64,000 nt of DNA from Paucimonas lemoignei (GTDB lineage: Bacteria; Pseudomonadota; Gammaproteobacteria; Pseudomonadales; Pseudomonadaceae), in contig LS483371.1 of NCBI GenBank assembly GCA_900475325.1, positions 868,001 through 932,000 on the forward strand, read 5' to 3'. Positions 1-11,244 of the stretch are shown here, piece after piece (position 1 is the stretch's first letter; each line of letters begins with the position of its first letter). Under the pieces are notes generated by a model. That model saw only the letters and a list, made by a program, of their open reading frames with translations. It had not been told where the DNA came from and ran no database searches. The position numbers and the translations under genes are program-made.

Positions 1-2453
1 GGTGCAGATTCATCCCCATAAGTGCCCAGTAGTCGCTCGGTCTTGGCGATACCGCCATTGAAGTCCGGCGCGCCTTGAAAGACCTGTATGCACATATCCG
101 CTGGCCAGCCTGGCAGAGCGGTCAGCAGATTGCAGGCCACTGCCTCCGCGTCTGCTCCCATGCCGCGACCTTTGGGATCGTTGAGGGTATTGAAGACCTT
201 GATGAGGCGAGTCTGGACCTGCGCTTGCTCAATGGCCGCGCGCTGCGCGGGGGCGAGTGGGGTTTGGCGAGTGATGTCTTTGAGCGCCGGATGCTCGCGC
301 ACCAGTGCCCGAACAGCGGCTTCAGGCAGATCATGGAAACGTTGGCGCAGCGCTGATGTGGTCGAGTTGTCCTGCTCCGTTACGTCATGCAGACTCTCTG
401 CGCGTCGCTGATGCAGGTCGCGAATGGCGAAATCCAAAGTCCAGGGTATTGGCGCATCGCCATTCCAGGCGGCTTCCAACTGCGTGCGGCTCACCTGCGT
501 CAGCGTTTGCAGATACTGCACCTCGTCGCGGCTGAGCGTTGGCATGTCAGGGCGCAGCATGGTTTGCAGCAGCTCGGTGCTGGTCAGGTGGCTGACGTCT
601 GCGGGAGCCAGCCGCCAATGATTGTGTTTGTGCTCGTAACGCACCACCGGTTGATACTGCTGCGCGTCCGGGTGCTTGAGTCGATGTTGTTCGAGCTCGG
701 CGTCATACGTCAGCTCGCCCACCCGGACTTGGTCATCGACCTGAATCCGAGCGTAAGTCTTGCCGTCCTTTGCGAACAATCCCTCGGGGCCGGCGCTCAA
801 GCCGCTCAGCAAGCGGCTATCAATTTCTGTGTAGGGCCGCAGGTCCGGCAGCCAAAGCCGGCGATCCCCGTTTGGCATGTCGGCCGCACGAGGTTTGCCG
901 ATGGCAGCGATCAAGTGCTGAGTGCGCTGAGCCGACAGTTTTGCGCCGACCATCTGGGCCCGGCTGCTGATCATCAACTCGGCGATATCTCCAAGCGCCT
1001 GGACAAATTCCGCAGACTGGCCCCGGGCCAGGGCATCGCTGGCGGCTACGGCGTTATAGGTCAGGGTACCCAGGCTGGCGGTGATCATCAGGCGGTTGAG
1101 CCCGGTGACGCCGCCGGGTGCTGGCAAGGTGAGCAGTTCGAGGATCTCGCTGCCGATGTGCAACAGAGTCTTTTTGATTTGCTCCCAATCCTTGCTCGCC
1201 GTCGACCTTGCGATGCTTTGCAGGTCCTGGAAGAGGGTCAGGCTCTGGCGCATCTCCATGGCTGTCAGTAGCGAATGCGTGGCCGGCTTTGGCTGGTTGA
1301 TTTCGGTGCGGATGTAAATTCGTTCTGCGGCCGGGGTACGGCTGTGGAAGGCGTTGTAGAGCTGCTTGGCCAGCCAGTTCAACTGGTTTTCGTTGACGAC
1401 CGTGGTTTTGAGCTCGCTGAGAAGAATCGCCTGATCGGCCAGTGACAGGGTGCGCAGTAACCAGTCAATTCGATTGGCCTTGGCGTCGGTACAGATCTGC
1501 TCCCGCAACGAAGTGATGGCGTCCGTCGAGGTGCGGTGATGGCGTAGTGCGCCTTTAGGGCGACTCGGGAAGTAACTGAATACTCCCGAGCCGTCTGGCA
1601 GGGACAGCACGCAGAAAGGCAGGGGAAGCGTGGTGGGCGTTGGCAGCAGTTGCCAGCCGAAGTAGATATGGAAGAATTGCCATTTCAGGGCGTTTTCTTT
1701 CGTCAATGCAGCCATTAATCGATGACCATCGTCAGGGATTGTGTTGCTGCGCAGTGCTTCCAGCAGCTCCAGTTCGAAACTGGCTTTGCGATGCGCGAAA
1801 ATCAGCGGATTGAGGGTGGTGACAAGATGGCTGACCAGCGCAGTGCGCAGGCGCGAAGCAAAATCGTACTCGCGAACCAGATCGATACAGCGCGTCACCG
1901 ACAGGTTTTCGATGCTGTTGCTCAGTGATGCCTTGGCATCGGTATTAATGGCACTGGCCCGCTGAAAATCGAGGCCTGAATGCAGGCGGCTGGACAGATG
2001 GAACGCAAAGTTATCTTTTGCTGCCTGCCACAGCGTGGTGGACATGAAGCGTTCACGCGGAGCGTCATCCGCCAGAGAGCGTTTTGCCCGGGAGCTGAAC
2101 AGGCTGCTCAGCAGTTCTATGGGGTCCTTGGCGTCCTTGCGCTGAGGCATTTCAAGCACACGGGTGTGCAGCCAGGTGTTGCGCAGGTCTAGGGTCTGAC
2201 CGGTATTTTCGCGAAACAGCTCGACCAGTTCGGCATAAGCGGTTACTTCGAAATCCCGTTTGAAACTCTGGATCGCTTCGGCCAGGTCCTGTCTCGCCTG
2301 AGGTTCTATGCGGCAGAGTTTCAGATAGCGTTGACGTTGATCGTCGCTCAGCCGGGTTAGGGAGGTGTCCAGTTGAGTCTCGATCAGCTCCAGGGCCTGA
2401 TAGTCGGACCAGGTTTCGCTGGTCATGAAAAAGCTGTCTACAGTGGATGTCAT
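1..2453 (-). CDS. Large toxin-like protein (dermonecrotic-toxin/DUF6543 type), N-terminal part
   Basis: An open frame runs leftward from the ATG at 2453 off the window edge, giving at least 817 residues and no stop. An AAAGG lies about 10 bases upstream of the ATG. The N-terminus has no signal peptide. Residues near 250-330 include FFHIYFGWQLLP and SLPDGSGVFSYFPSRPKG, and the last visible residues include LPGWPAD. These resemble the very long Pseudomonas proteins carrying the dermonecrotic-toxin/DUF6543 domain, which often end in leucine-rich repeats and a NEL-type ubiquitin ligase domain. That C-terminal part would lie outside the window, so enzyme activity cannot be judged. The family assignment rests on recalled pattern, not on a search. 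The gene diverges from the radical SAM gene at 2702. Confidence 0.7.
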   Translation of the reverse strand, partial: MTSTVDSFFMTSETWSDYQALELIETQLDTSLTRLSDDQRQRYLKLCRIEPQARQDLAEAIQSFKRDFEVTAYAELVELFRENTGQTLDLRNTWLHTRVLEMPQRKDAKDPIELLSSLFSSRAKRSLADDAPRERFMSTTLWQAAKDNFAFHLSSRLHSGLDFQRASAINTDAKASLSNSIENLSVTRCIDLVREYDFASRLRTALVSHLVTTLNPLIFAHRKASFELELLEALRSNTIPDDGHRLMAALTKENALKWQFFHIYFGWQLLPTPTTLPLPFCVLSLPDGSGVFSYFPSRPKGALRHHRTSTDAITSLREQICTDAKANRIDWLLRTLSLADQAILLSELKTTVVNENQLNWLAKQLYNAFHSRTPAAERIYIRTEINQPKPATHSLLTAMEMRQSLTLFQDLQSIARSTASKDWEQIKKTLLHIGSEILELLTLPAPGGVTGLNRLMITASLGTLTYNAVAASDALARGQSAEFVQALGDIAELMISSRAQMVGAKLSAQRTQHLIAAIGKPRAADMPNGDRRLWLPDLRPYTEIDSRLLSGLSAGPEGLFAKDGKTYARIQVDDQVRVGELTYDAELEQHRLKHPDAQQYQPVVRYEHKHNHWRLAPADVSHLTSTELLQTMLRPDMPTLSRDEVQYLQTLTQVSRTQLEAAWNGDAPIPWTLDFAIRDLHQRRAESLHDVTEQDNSTTSALRQRFHDLPEAAVRALVREHPALKDITRQTPLAPAQRAAIEQAQVQTRLIKVFNTLNDPKGRGMGADAEAVACNLLTALPGWPADMCIQVFQGAPDFNGGIAKTERLLGTYGDESA

Positions 2454-2701
2454 GGTGGCATTGCCTTTGTTGGGGAGCGCGTCCGGAGATGAATTCGGGC
2501 GAAAAGGCAAGCTAACTGCATGTACTTGCTAGCGAGGCGGTAGATAGTTGTCGCGTTGCTTCGAGATGTTGCGCCGGTGAGCGCGGCGAAGATTTAATCC
2601 GACCACTGTCGTCGGACTTGATCAAATTTTGTGCTATATTCCGCGGCCGCGATTTTCTGTGCAGAGACTCGCCTTCCCGTACACCAACGCCGGTCATCGA
2701 C

Positions 2702-5002
<2,301 letters not shown>

Positions 5003-5037
5003 AGCGCGTCGCCCATATCGTCGGATGCTGCCCAATC

Positions 5038-5131
5038 CAAGCACCGCTCCCACAGGTTCGAGGTCAGCCAAGGCTTCTATTTGTTTTCAGAAGATTTGCA
5101 GGTAGACATTTTTATGTGGGAGCGGTGCTTG
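5038..5131. repeat. REP-type inverted pair (GGGAGCGGTGCTTG variant)
   Basis: The arms at 5038-5054 and 5115-5131 are inverted copies of a 17-base sequence containing GGGAGCGGTGCTTG. The pair fills the gap between ygiQ and the gene at 5326. Nothing else is evident between 5003 and 5325. Confidence 0.7.
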
Positions 5132-5325
5132 CCCTCGATAGCCTCACTCAGAACCTCCTTCATACACTCCCGCCCAACACGATCCACCACACACTAAAAG
5201 CTAATCAAGACTAGTCCTACGCATTGGCGGAGTTAGTCCTACATTCAGCCGCGCCATCACATTTTATGCTCGATTTTTCAACGCAAAGGCTCGCTCGCCA
5301 GCAGCCCGTGTCATGGAGAGTCGTC

Positions 5326-6840
5326 ATGGTGATAGTCAGCAATCAAAGCAGTGCAGTGAGCGTTCAGGTTTCGGTACCCATTGCCGAACCCAGGCCGCCA
5401 ACTTTGAAGGGCGCAGCCATTGATAGCAGTGATGCCGACCCAGGCACCCATGTATCGAGCCTGGCCCGTCAGCTCAGCGCAGCGGCCATGCGAGCACAAC
5501 AGCGCGACGCAACACTTGACCCGCAAGCCCTGGGTCAAAAAGCCACTCAGGTGCTAAGCGAACTGGCCGGCGACCGTGACGGCCTGGACAGTCGCGGGTT
5601 CAAGGGGATGCCAAGAGACCAGCTTGCCCTGATCACCTATGACGAAGGCGGCGAATTCTCATTGAGAGAGCGCGCGTCAGCCCGTCAGGAATCCGTCGAG
5701 CAGGAGCAGCTTTGGCGGCAGGGTGTGACTACTCGTGCGCTAAGCGAATACAGCGCCACGGGTAGCATGTCCCGGTTTTTCAACGATGCACTGAGCCACT
5801 TCAAGTCACTGCCCTCCATCGAACAAGCGCAGTACCCGACAGACTACGCAGTGGATTTGCAGCGCAAGATTGATCAGGTTTTCGACGACAAGACTGGCCG
5901 GGCCGTCGGGGTCCCCTTCAATGCACAAGAGGAGATCAAAAACTCGCTTCCTGATAGGGCTTACAGCAAACCGAGTTCCGCCGAGACAAGCTTATATGCC
6001 AATAAAAACAGTACGGCTGTAGCCCTAGGTCGCGAGTTGATGGTCAACCGCTTATTCGGACGGCGAGAGCCGCCAGTCATCGAACGCGAGGGTGGTATGA
6101 GTATGGAGGACATCTCCCGCAACTCTTTTGAGTTTTTAACTCGGGAAGACCGTGAGCTATTTTCTGAAATCTATTACTCATATGCTCAGGATGGGGATGT
6201 GGATCTGAGGTATGTCGACGATATCGCCCGCAGATTGGGCGACTACCGTCAGAGCGATGACGGCCGGATTATGGGTAATACAAACGACGGGCACCTGTTT
6301 GACGAAGAAGGTCGGCAAATTTCTATCAGGTTCAACGACAGTGACACCGCTACCGCATCGCGGATATTCAGTGGGGGTGCAATAAACAGCACTCGCCTGG
6401 ATAGAGGTTTTTTGGAATACATGCTGGATCCAGGGCATGAGGGATTCAGTCATAGCATTGATTTGAGGTTTGTCGAACATCTAGTGAGCCGGTTTTCGGA
6501 AGTATCCAGTGATGGGTTGAAGCTTGATCCAGGTTTTGCTGCCTTTCCCGAGGGAGAAAGGGCCGTTAGGTCGATTATCACGAAGTCTCGAGAAGTGATA
6601 TTTCCACTCAGGAAATCTGATGAGCTTCATGGCAATGAAGAGGCCACCGATCCAGTCAGGGAGCGAGTACCCACGGCCGCGTTACAAAGTTTGAAGCAGG
6701 AGTTTTCTGGCGCAAAGTCAGAAGGGCTGTTCACGATACTCATGAAGGCAGGGATAGGTGTCCTGAGCGGGCGACGCACGGAGCCGCAGGATAATGACCG
6801 GCCCCTGCCGACCAGAAGAATTTTGGAACGGCGTGAATAA
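5326..6840 (+). CDS. Hypothetical protein, 504 aa, Pseudomonas-restricted type
   Basis: I do not recognise this protein. I chose the ATG at 5326 because GGAGAG sits five bases upstream; the frame is open to 5224. No signal peptide or membrane helix is visible. The first ~130 residues are Ala/Gln-rich and helical (LARQLSAAAMRAQQRD), the middle is charged, and residues ~300-430 are acidic with several Asp/Gly stretches (YAQDGDVDLRYVDD). These could bind metal but do not form a clean EF-hand. The 3' half is visibly AT-richer than neighbouring genes, which fits horizontal acquisition. It is followed by a hairpin terminator. A cytoplasmic or secreted effector is possible but unsupported. Confidence 0.75.
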   Translation: MVIVSNQSSAVSVQVSVPIAEPRPPTLKGAAIDSSDADPGTHVSSLARQLSAAAMRAQQRDATLDPQALGQKATQVLSELAGDRDGLDSRGFKGMPRDQLALITYDEGGEFSLRERASARQESVEQEQLWRQGVTTRALSEYSATGSMSRFFNDALSHFKSLPSIEQAQYPTDYAVDLQRKIDQVFDDKTGRAVGVPFNAQEEIKNSLPDRAYSKPSSAETSLYANKNSTAVALGRELMVNRLFGRREPPVIEREGGMSMEDISRNSFEFLTREDRELFSEIYYSYAQDGDVDLRYVDDIARRLGDYRQSDDGRIMGNTNDGHLFDEEGRQISIRFNDSDTATASRIFSGGAINSTRLDRGFLEYMLDPGHEGFSHSIDLRFVEHLVSRFSEVSSDGLKLDPGFAAFPEGERAVRSIITKSREVIFPLRKSDELHGNEEATDPVRERVPTAALQSLKQEFSGAKSEGLFTILMKAGIGVLSGRRTEPQDNDRPLPTRRILERRE

Positions 6841-6852
6841 GTATAAAGAGTT

Positions 6853-6898
6853 ACACGCGCCATGTTTGGCGTGGCGCGTGTGATATAGCCTGTTTTTT
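6853..6898 (+). terminator. Rho-independent-like terminator after the 504-aa gene
   Basis: A ten-base stem (ACACGCGCCA at 6853-6862 with its complement at 6872-6881) is followed after about ten bases by a TTTTTT run. It lies just after the stop codon at 6840. Confidence 0.6.
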
Positions 6899-6982
6899 CT
6901 GCGCAATATATATGTATGTCGAAGTGAGGGAGTTTTTAGCCGATGCTATCGGCCAAGTAATCCAAAAAACAAGGAATGATAA

Positions 6983-7438
6983 ATGAAAAAATCCCAAATT
7001 ATAGCGGTTGCTCTCGTTTTGGCATCCGCGCAAAGCTTTGCCGCAGAGAGGAGCATCGCGAAGTCGCATAGGCCAACTACCATTGTTGTTGCTCATAATG
7101 GTAGCGGGCTTGCCCAGTTTCCGATAATACGCTCTGATTTTCCAAATCATGCGGTTATTGCTGCGCCAAAAAAAATTGAGAGTATCAGCTGGAGTATCAC
7201 GCATTACCCTGAGCACCCTACCGAAACAGTGGATATATGCTACTCACGACCTTACAGGTCCAGTAGCTTTGAACATTGTGAACCTGTCAATAAGAACTCT
7301 ATGGGTACAACCAGTGTATTCAACGTATATGCGTTCGATATAGGGGCGCAGTTTATAATTCGGCACAAAGTGAACGGTGGGCGAAATAATAGCGCTGCCG
7401 CGGGCGTCGATACGCTTACCATTAACTACAGTTACTGA
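6983..7438 (+). CDS. Small secreted protein, possibly FlhE-like
   Basis: 151 residues, with AAGGAA eight bases before the ATG. Residues 1-20 form a Sec signal peptide (MKKSQIIAV... ending SFA/AE), so the product is periplasmic or secreted. The mature part has two cysteines (DICYSRP and EHCEP) about 17 residues apart, and ends VDTLTINYSY. The spacing W..., C..., C..., GTT, hydrophobic strand, GG, terminal VNY-like strand recalls FlhE, the flagellar accessory protein. Identity looks low, and no flagellar gene is nearby. The gene is AT-rich, like its upstream neighbour. Function is not known; the FlhE-like fold is a hypothesis. Confidence 0.7.
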   Translation: MKKSQIIAVALVLASAQSFAAERSIAKSHRPTTIVVAHNGSGLAQFPIIRSDFPNHAVIAAPKKIESISWSITHYPEHPTETVDICYSRPYRSSSFEHCEPVNKNSMGTTSVFNVYAFDIGAQFIIRHKVNGGRNNSAAAGVDTLTINYSY

Positions 7439-7499
7439 TACTGCTCCCACGCTTTAGAACTTATCCGGCTCTAAAGCACGGTTTTCTGTCACGTTGTCT

Positions 7500-7568
7500 G
7501 TAGCTCTGCCGAAGGCTGCGAAAGCAATGCACCACACACCGGCGTTCGCAGCCTTCGACAATTCCTAC
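7500..7568. repeat. REPIN, GGAGCTGCCGAAGGCTGCG family, degenerate
   Basis: Inverted arms at 7500-7522 and 7545-7568 carry diverged copies of the family C motif seen better at 11061. It occupies the 310-base gap before the gene at 7749; nothing else is evident there. Confidence 0.65.
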
Positions 7569-7748
7569 AGCTCCGCCTGAAATTTTCCCTCCCCGCGCCT
7601 TATTTCTGTGCAACGCTTGCACCGCAGGGTGAGGTTGGCGCTTTAATGGTGCCTGGTTCTGCCTCGCCACCGAGGAACCGCCGTATTTGCCCGGATGGCA
7701 TAAGTCTTGCGCGGTTCCATTACCGTCCAGGCTCGCAGGAGGCACGCC

Positions 7749-10700
7749 GTGTCGATTCATATTGCCTTGCACCACGTTACGCATTACCGCTACGAGAGAG
7801 CGGTTGAGCTGGGTCCGCAGATTGTTCGACTGCGCCCGGCTGCGCACAGCCGCACCCGCGTGCTGTCGTATTCGCTCAAAGTCCTGCCTGAAAACCACTT
7901 CATCAACTGGCAGCAGGACCCCCAAGGCAATTATCTGGCGCGTCTGGTTTTCCCTGAGAAGACCAACGAGCTGCGGGTTGAGGTTGATCTGGTCGCCGAA
8001 ATGGCGGTGTTCAACCCCTTCGACTTCTTCCTCGAACCCTACGCCGAGAAAATTCCGTTCGTTTATGCGAGCGAAGAACAGCGTGAGCTGGCCCCGTATC
8101 TGGAAAAGCTGCCGCTTTCGCCACGTTTTGCCACCTACCTGGACAGCATCGACCGGACGCCATTGCCTGCCATCGACTTTCTGGTCGGGCTCAATCAGCG
8201 TCTGAGCCAGGACATCGCCTACCTGATCCGCATGGAGCCCGGCGTTCAAACCCCGGAATTCACGCTGGAAAACGCGTCCGGTTCCTGCCGCGACTCAGCC
8301 TGGTTGCTGGTGCAGTTGCTGCGCCACCTGGGCATGGCGGCGCGGTTTGTGTCGGGCTACCTGATCCAGCTCAAGGCTGATGTCGAAGCGCTGGACGGGC
8401 CGTCCGGGACCGATGTGGACTTCACCGACCTGCACGCATGGTGCGAGGTGTATCTGCCCGGCGCAGGCTGGGTCGGGCTCGATGCCACTTCCGGCCTGTT
8501 CGCAGGCGAGGGGCACATTCCGTTGGCGTGCAGCCCGGAGCCTTCGTCGGCAGCGCCCATCAGTGGTCTGGTGGAACCCTGCGAGACCGAATTCAGCCAT
8601 GAAATGTCGGTCCGGCGGATCTGGGAAGCGCCTCGGGTCACCAAGCCGTACACCGAAGAGCAGTGGGCCGAGATTCAAGCGTTGGGACATCAGATCGACA
8701 GTGATCTGAGCCGTGATGACGTGCGCCTGACCATGGGCGGCGAGCCTACGTTCGTGTCCATCGACGATCGCGACGGTGCCGAATGGAACACTGCGGCCCT
8801 GGGCCCGAAAAAACGTGAGCTGTCTGCCGAGTTGTTCCAGCGCATGCGCGCGCATTACGCGCCGCTGGGGATCGTGCATTTCGGTCAGGGCAAGTGGTAC
8901 CCCGGTGAGCAGTTGCCGCGCTGGTCGCTCAATTGTTTCTGGCGCAAGGACGGTCAGCCGGTGTGGCGCAACAACGCCCTGATTGCCGAAGAAACCCAGG
9001 ATTACGGCGCCACCGGTGAGCTGGCCGGGAGGTTTCTGGCCAGCGTTGCCGAACGCCTGAAGCTGCCTGCACGCTTTGTTTTCCCGGCTTACGAAGATAA
9101 TTTTTACTACCTGTGGCGAGAGGGTGCGCTGCCTGCAAACGTCAGCGCCGAGGATTCGCGTCTTGGGGATGAGCTTGAGCGGGCGCGTTTGCGCAAAGTA
9201 TTTGCTCAGGGGCTGGATAAGATCATCGGGCAGGTGTTGCCGCTTGCGCGCAGTACTGACGGCGATCGCTGGCAGAGTGGCCGCTGGTACTTGCGCGATA
9301 CCCACTGTCGGCTGGTGCCGGGTGATTCGGCGCTGGGCTATCGACTGCCTCTGGCGTCCCAGCCTTGGGTCAAGGCGGCAGAATATCCGTTTATCCATCC
9401 CACCGACCATAACCAGGACTTCCCGCAACTGCCGGAAGGCGAGCAGATTCAGGCGCAGCTCAGCGGTCTGAAGGAAGCGGACGATGCCAATGCCGAACGC
9501 ATGCCGAAGATCGACGAGTCCGCCGACTGGCTGACCCGCACGGCGCTGTGTGCCGAAGCGCGGGAAGGGCGTCTGTACCTGTTCATGCCGCCGCTGGAGA
9601 AGCTTGAGTACTATCTGGAGCTGACGGCGGCCATCGAGGCCACTGCCCAGGAACTCAACTGCCCGATCTTGCTCGAAGGGTACGAGCCGCCGAGCGATCC
9701 GCGTCTGGCCAACTTCCGGATTACGCCGGATCCGGGCGTTATCGAGGTCAACGTTCAGCCGTCTGCATCGTGGGATGAGCTGGTCGAGCGCACCGAGTTT
9801 CTTTACGAACAGGCCCGCCTCACGCGGCTGACCACCGAGAAGTTCATGATCGACGGTCGTCACACCGGTACCGGTGGCGGCAACCACTTCGTCATGGGCG
9901 GCGCGACGCCGGGAGATTCCCCGTTCCTGCGCCGTCCCGATCTGCTGCGCAGCCTGCTCAGTTACTGGCACAACCACCCATCGCTGTCGTACCTGTTTTC
10001 CGGGCTGTTCATCGGCCCGACCTCCCAGGCGCCACGGGTTGATGAAGCACGTAACGATTCGTTGTATGAAATGGAGCTCGCCTTTGCGCAAATGCCTGAG
10101 CCGGGCGAGGAGGTCGCGCCGTGGCTGGTCGACCGTTTGCTGCGTAATTTGCTGATCGACGTGACGGGCAACACTCACCGCGCCGAATTCTGCATCGACA
10201 AGCTGTATTCCCCGGATGGCGCGACGGGCCGTCTTGGCTTGCTGGAACTGCGAGCCTTCGAAATGCCGCCCCATGCGCACATGAGCCTGGCCCAGCAATT
10301 GTTGCTGCGTGCTCTGGTGGCGCGCTTCTGGCGTGAGCCGTATGCACCGGCGAAGCTGGCGCGCTGGGGTACTCAGTTGCACGACCGGTTCATGCTGCCG
10401 CATTTCATCGAACAGGATTTCGCGGACGTCATCGAAGAGTTGAACAGCGCTGGCTACCCGCTACGGGCCGACTGGTTTGCTGCGCATCTGGAGTTCCGTT
10501 TCCCGAAGGTGGGCGATTACAACGTCAGCGGCATCGAGCTGGAATTGCGTCAGGCGCTTGAGCCTTGGCACGTGCTGGGTGAAGAGGGCTCGGCAGGCGG
10601 CGCGGTGCGCTACGTGGATTCCTCGCTGGAGCGCCTGCAAGTCAAGATTAATGGCTTGCCGCCGACACGTTATGTACTGACCTGTAATGGCGTTGCGATA

Positions 10701-11039
10701 CCATTGCAGCCCACAGGGCGGGTCGGCGAGTTTGTTGCGGGTGTGCGTTACCGCGCCTGGCAACCGGCCAACTGTCTGCAACCTACTATCCCCGTGCATG
10801 CGCCGCTGGTTTTCGACCTGGTCGATACCTGGATGCAGCGCTCGCTGGGCGGCTGCGAGTATCATGTCGCCCACCCTGGGGGCCGCAATTACGAGACGTT
10901 GCCGGTCAACGCCAACGAAGCGGAAAGCCGACGTCTGGCGCGTTTCTTCAGGATTGGCCACACCCCCGGCAAATTGGAAGTGCCACAGCTAAGCATTAAC
11001 GACGAACTGCCGATGACCCTGGATATGCGCTGGCATTGA
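7749..11039 (+). CDS. Transglutaminase-like protein fused to DUF2126
   Basis: 1096 residues from a GTG at 7749, chosen because a perfect AGGAGG ends six bases upstream; the frame is open further. Residues ~1-270 are a bacterial transglutaminase-like N-terminal and core region, with a probable catalytic triad C180 (SGSCRDS), H229 (DLHAWCEV) and D245 (GLDATSG). The remaining ~800 residues match the DUF2126 type (LTMGGEPTFVS near residue 330, TGTGGGNHFVMGG near 710). DUF2126 has been proposed to be a COOH-NH2 ligase-like domain in predicted peptide-synthesis clusters. It has no signal peptide and is first in a cluster with the ATP-grasp/alpha-E gene and a second transglutaminase. Substrate unknown. 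Confidence 0.9.
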   Translation: MSIHIALHHVTHYRYERAVELGPQIVRLRPAAHSRTRVLSYSLKVLPENHFINWQQDPQGNYLARLVFPEKTNELRVEVDLVAEMAVFNPFDFFLEPYAEKIPFVYASEEQRELAPYLEKLPLSPRFATYLDSIDRTPLPAIDFLVGLNQRLSQDIAYLIRMEPGVQTPEFTLENASGSCRDSAWLLVQLLRHLGMAARFVSGYLIQLKADVEALDGPSGTDVDFTDLHAWCEVYLPGAGWVGLDATSGLFAGEGHIPLACSPEPSSAAPISGLVEPCETEFSHEMSVRRIWEAPRVTKPYTEEQWAEIQALGHQIDSDLSRDDVRLTMGGEPTFVSIDDRDGAEWNTAALGPKKRELSAELFQRMRAHYAPLGIVHFGQGKWYPGEQLPRWSLNCFWRKDGQPVWRNNALIAEETQDYGATGELAGRFLASVAERLKLPARFVFPAYEDNFYYLWREGALPANVSAEDSRLGDELERARLRKVFAQGLDKIIGQVLPLARSTDGDRWQSGRWYLRDTHCRLVPGDSALGYRLPLASQPWVKAAEYPFIHPTDHNQDFPQLPEGEQIQAQLSGLKEADDANAERMPKIDESADWLTRTALCAEAREGRLYLFMPPLEKLEYYLELTAAIEATAQELNCPILLEGYEPPSDPRLANFRITPDPGVIEVNVQPSASWDELVERTEFLYEQARLTRLTTEKFMIDGRHTGTGGGNHFVMGGATPGDSPFLRRPDLLRSLLSYWHNHPSLSYLFSGLFIGPTSQAPRVDEARNDSLYEMELAFAQMPEPGEEVAPWLVDRLLRNLLIDVTGNTHRAEFCIDKLYSPDGATGRLGLLELRAFEMPPHAHMSLAQQLLLRALVARFWREPYAPAKLARWGTQLHDRFMLPHFIEQDFADVIEELNSAGYPLRADWFAAHLEFRFPKVGDYNVSGIELELRQALEPWHVLGEEGSAGGAVRYVDSSLERLQVKINGLPPTRYVLTCNGVAIPLQPTGRVGEFVAGVRYRAWQPANCLQPTIPVHAPLVFDLVDTWMQRSLGGCEYHVAHPGGRNYETLPVNANEAESRRLARFFRIGHTPGKLEVPQLSINDELPMTLDMRWH

Positions 11040-11060
11040 GAGGTCTGCAGGGAACCAACC

Positions 11061-11134
11061 TGTAGGAGCTGCCGAAGGCTGCGAATCGCGGTGTGTCAGA
11101 TACAGCGCTTTCGCAGCCTTCGGCAGCTCCTACA
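11061..11134. repeat. REPIN, GGAGCTGCCGAAGGCTGCG family
   Basis: Two 25-base arms (11061-11085 and 11110-11134) are perfect inverted copies around a 24-base loop. It lies between the DUF2126 and ATP-grasp genes. Confidence 0.85.
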
Positions 11135-11244
11135 GGGATTCACGCTTTTTTTATAAAAAGTAATTCCGCCAGCCCGGTGCAATCCATCATGGGCTGACAC
11201 CTGACTGCGCTAATCTGAAATCTTTAGTCTCTGCCGAGCCTTCC

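Noticed and set aside
387..1271. Plus-strand frame inside the toxin-like gene
   Set aside because: The minus-strand frame is continuous over 2.45 kb with family-like blocks; this is its shadow.
8295..10403. Long open frame antisense to the DUF2126 gene
   Set aside because: Arg/Gln/His-rich composition typical of an antisense shadow; the sense frame has conserved motifs and a perfect ribosome site.
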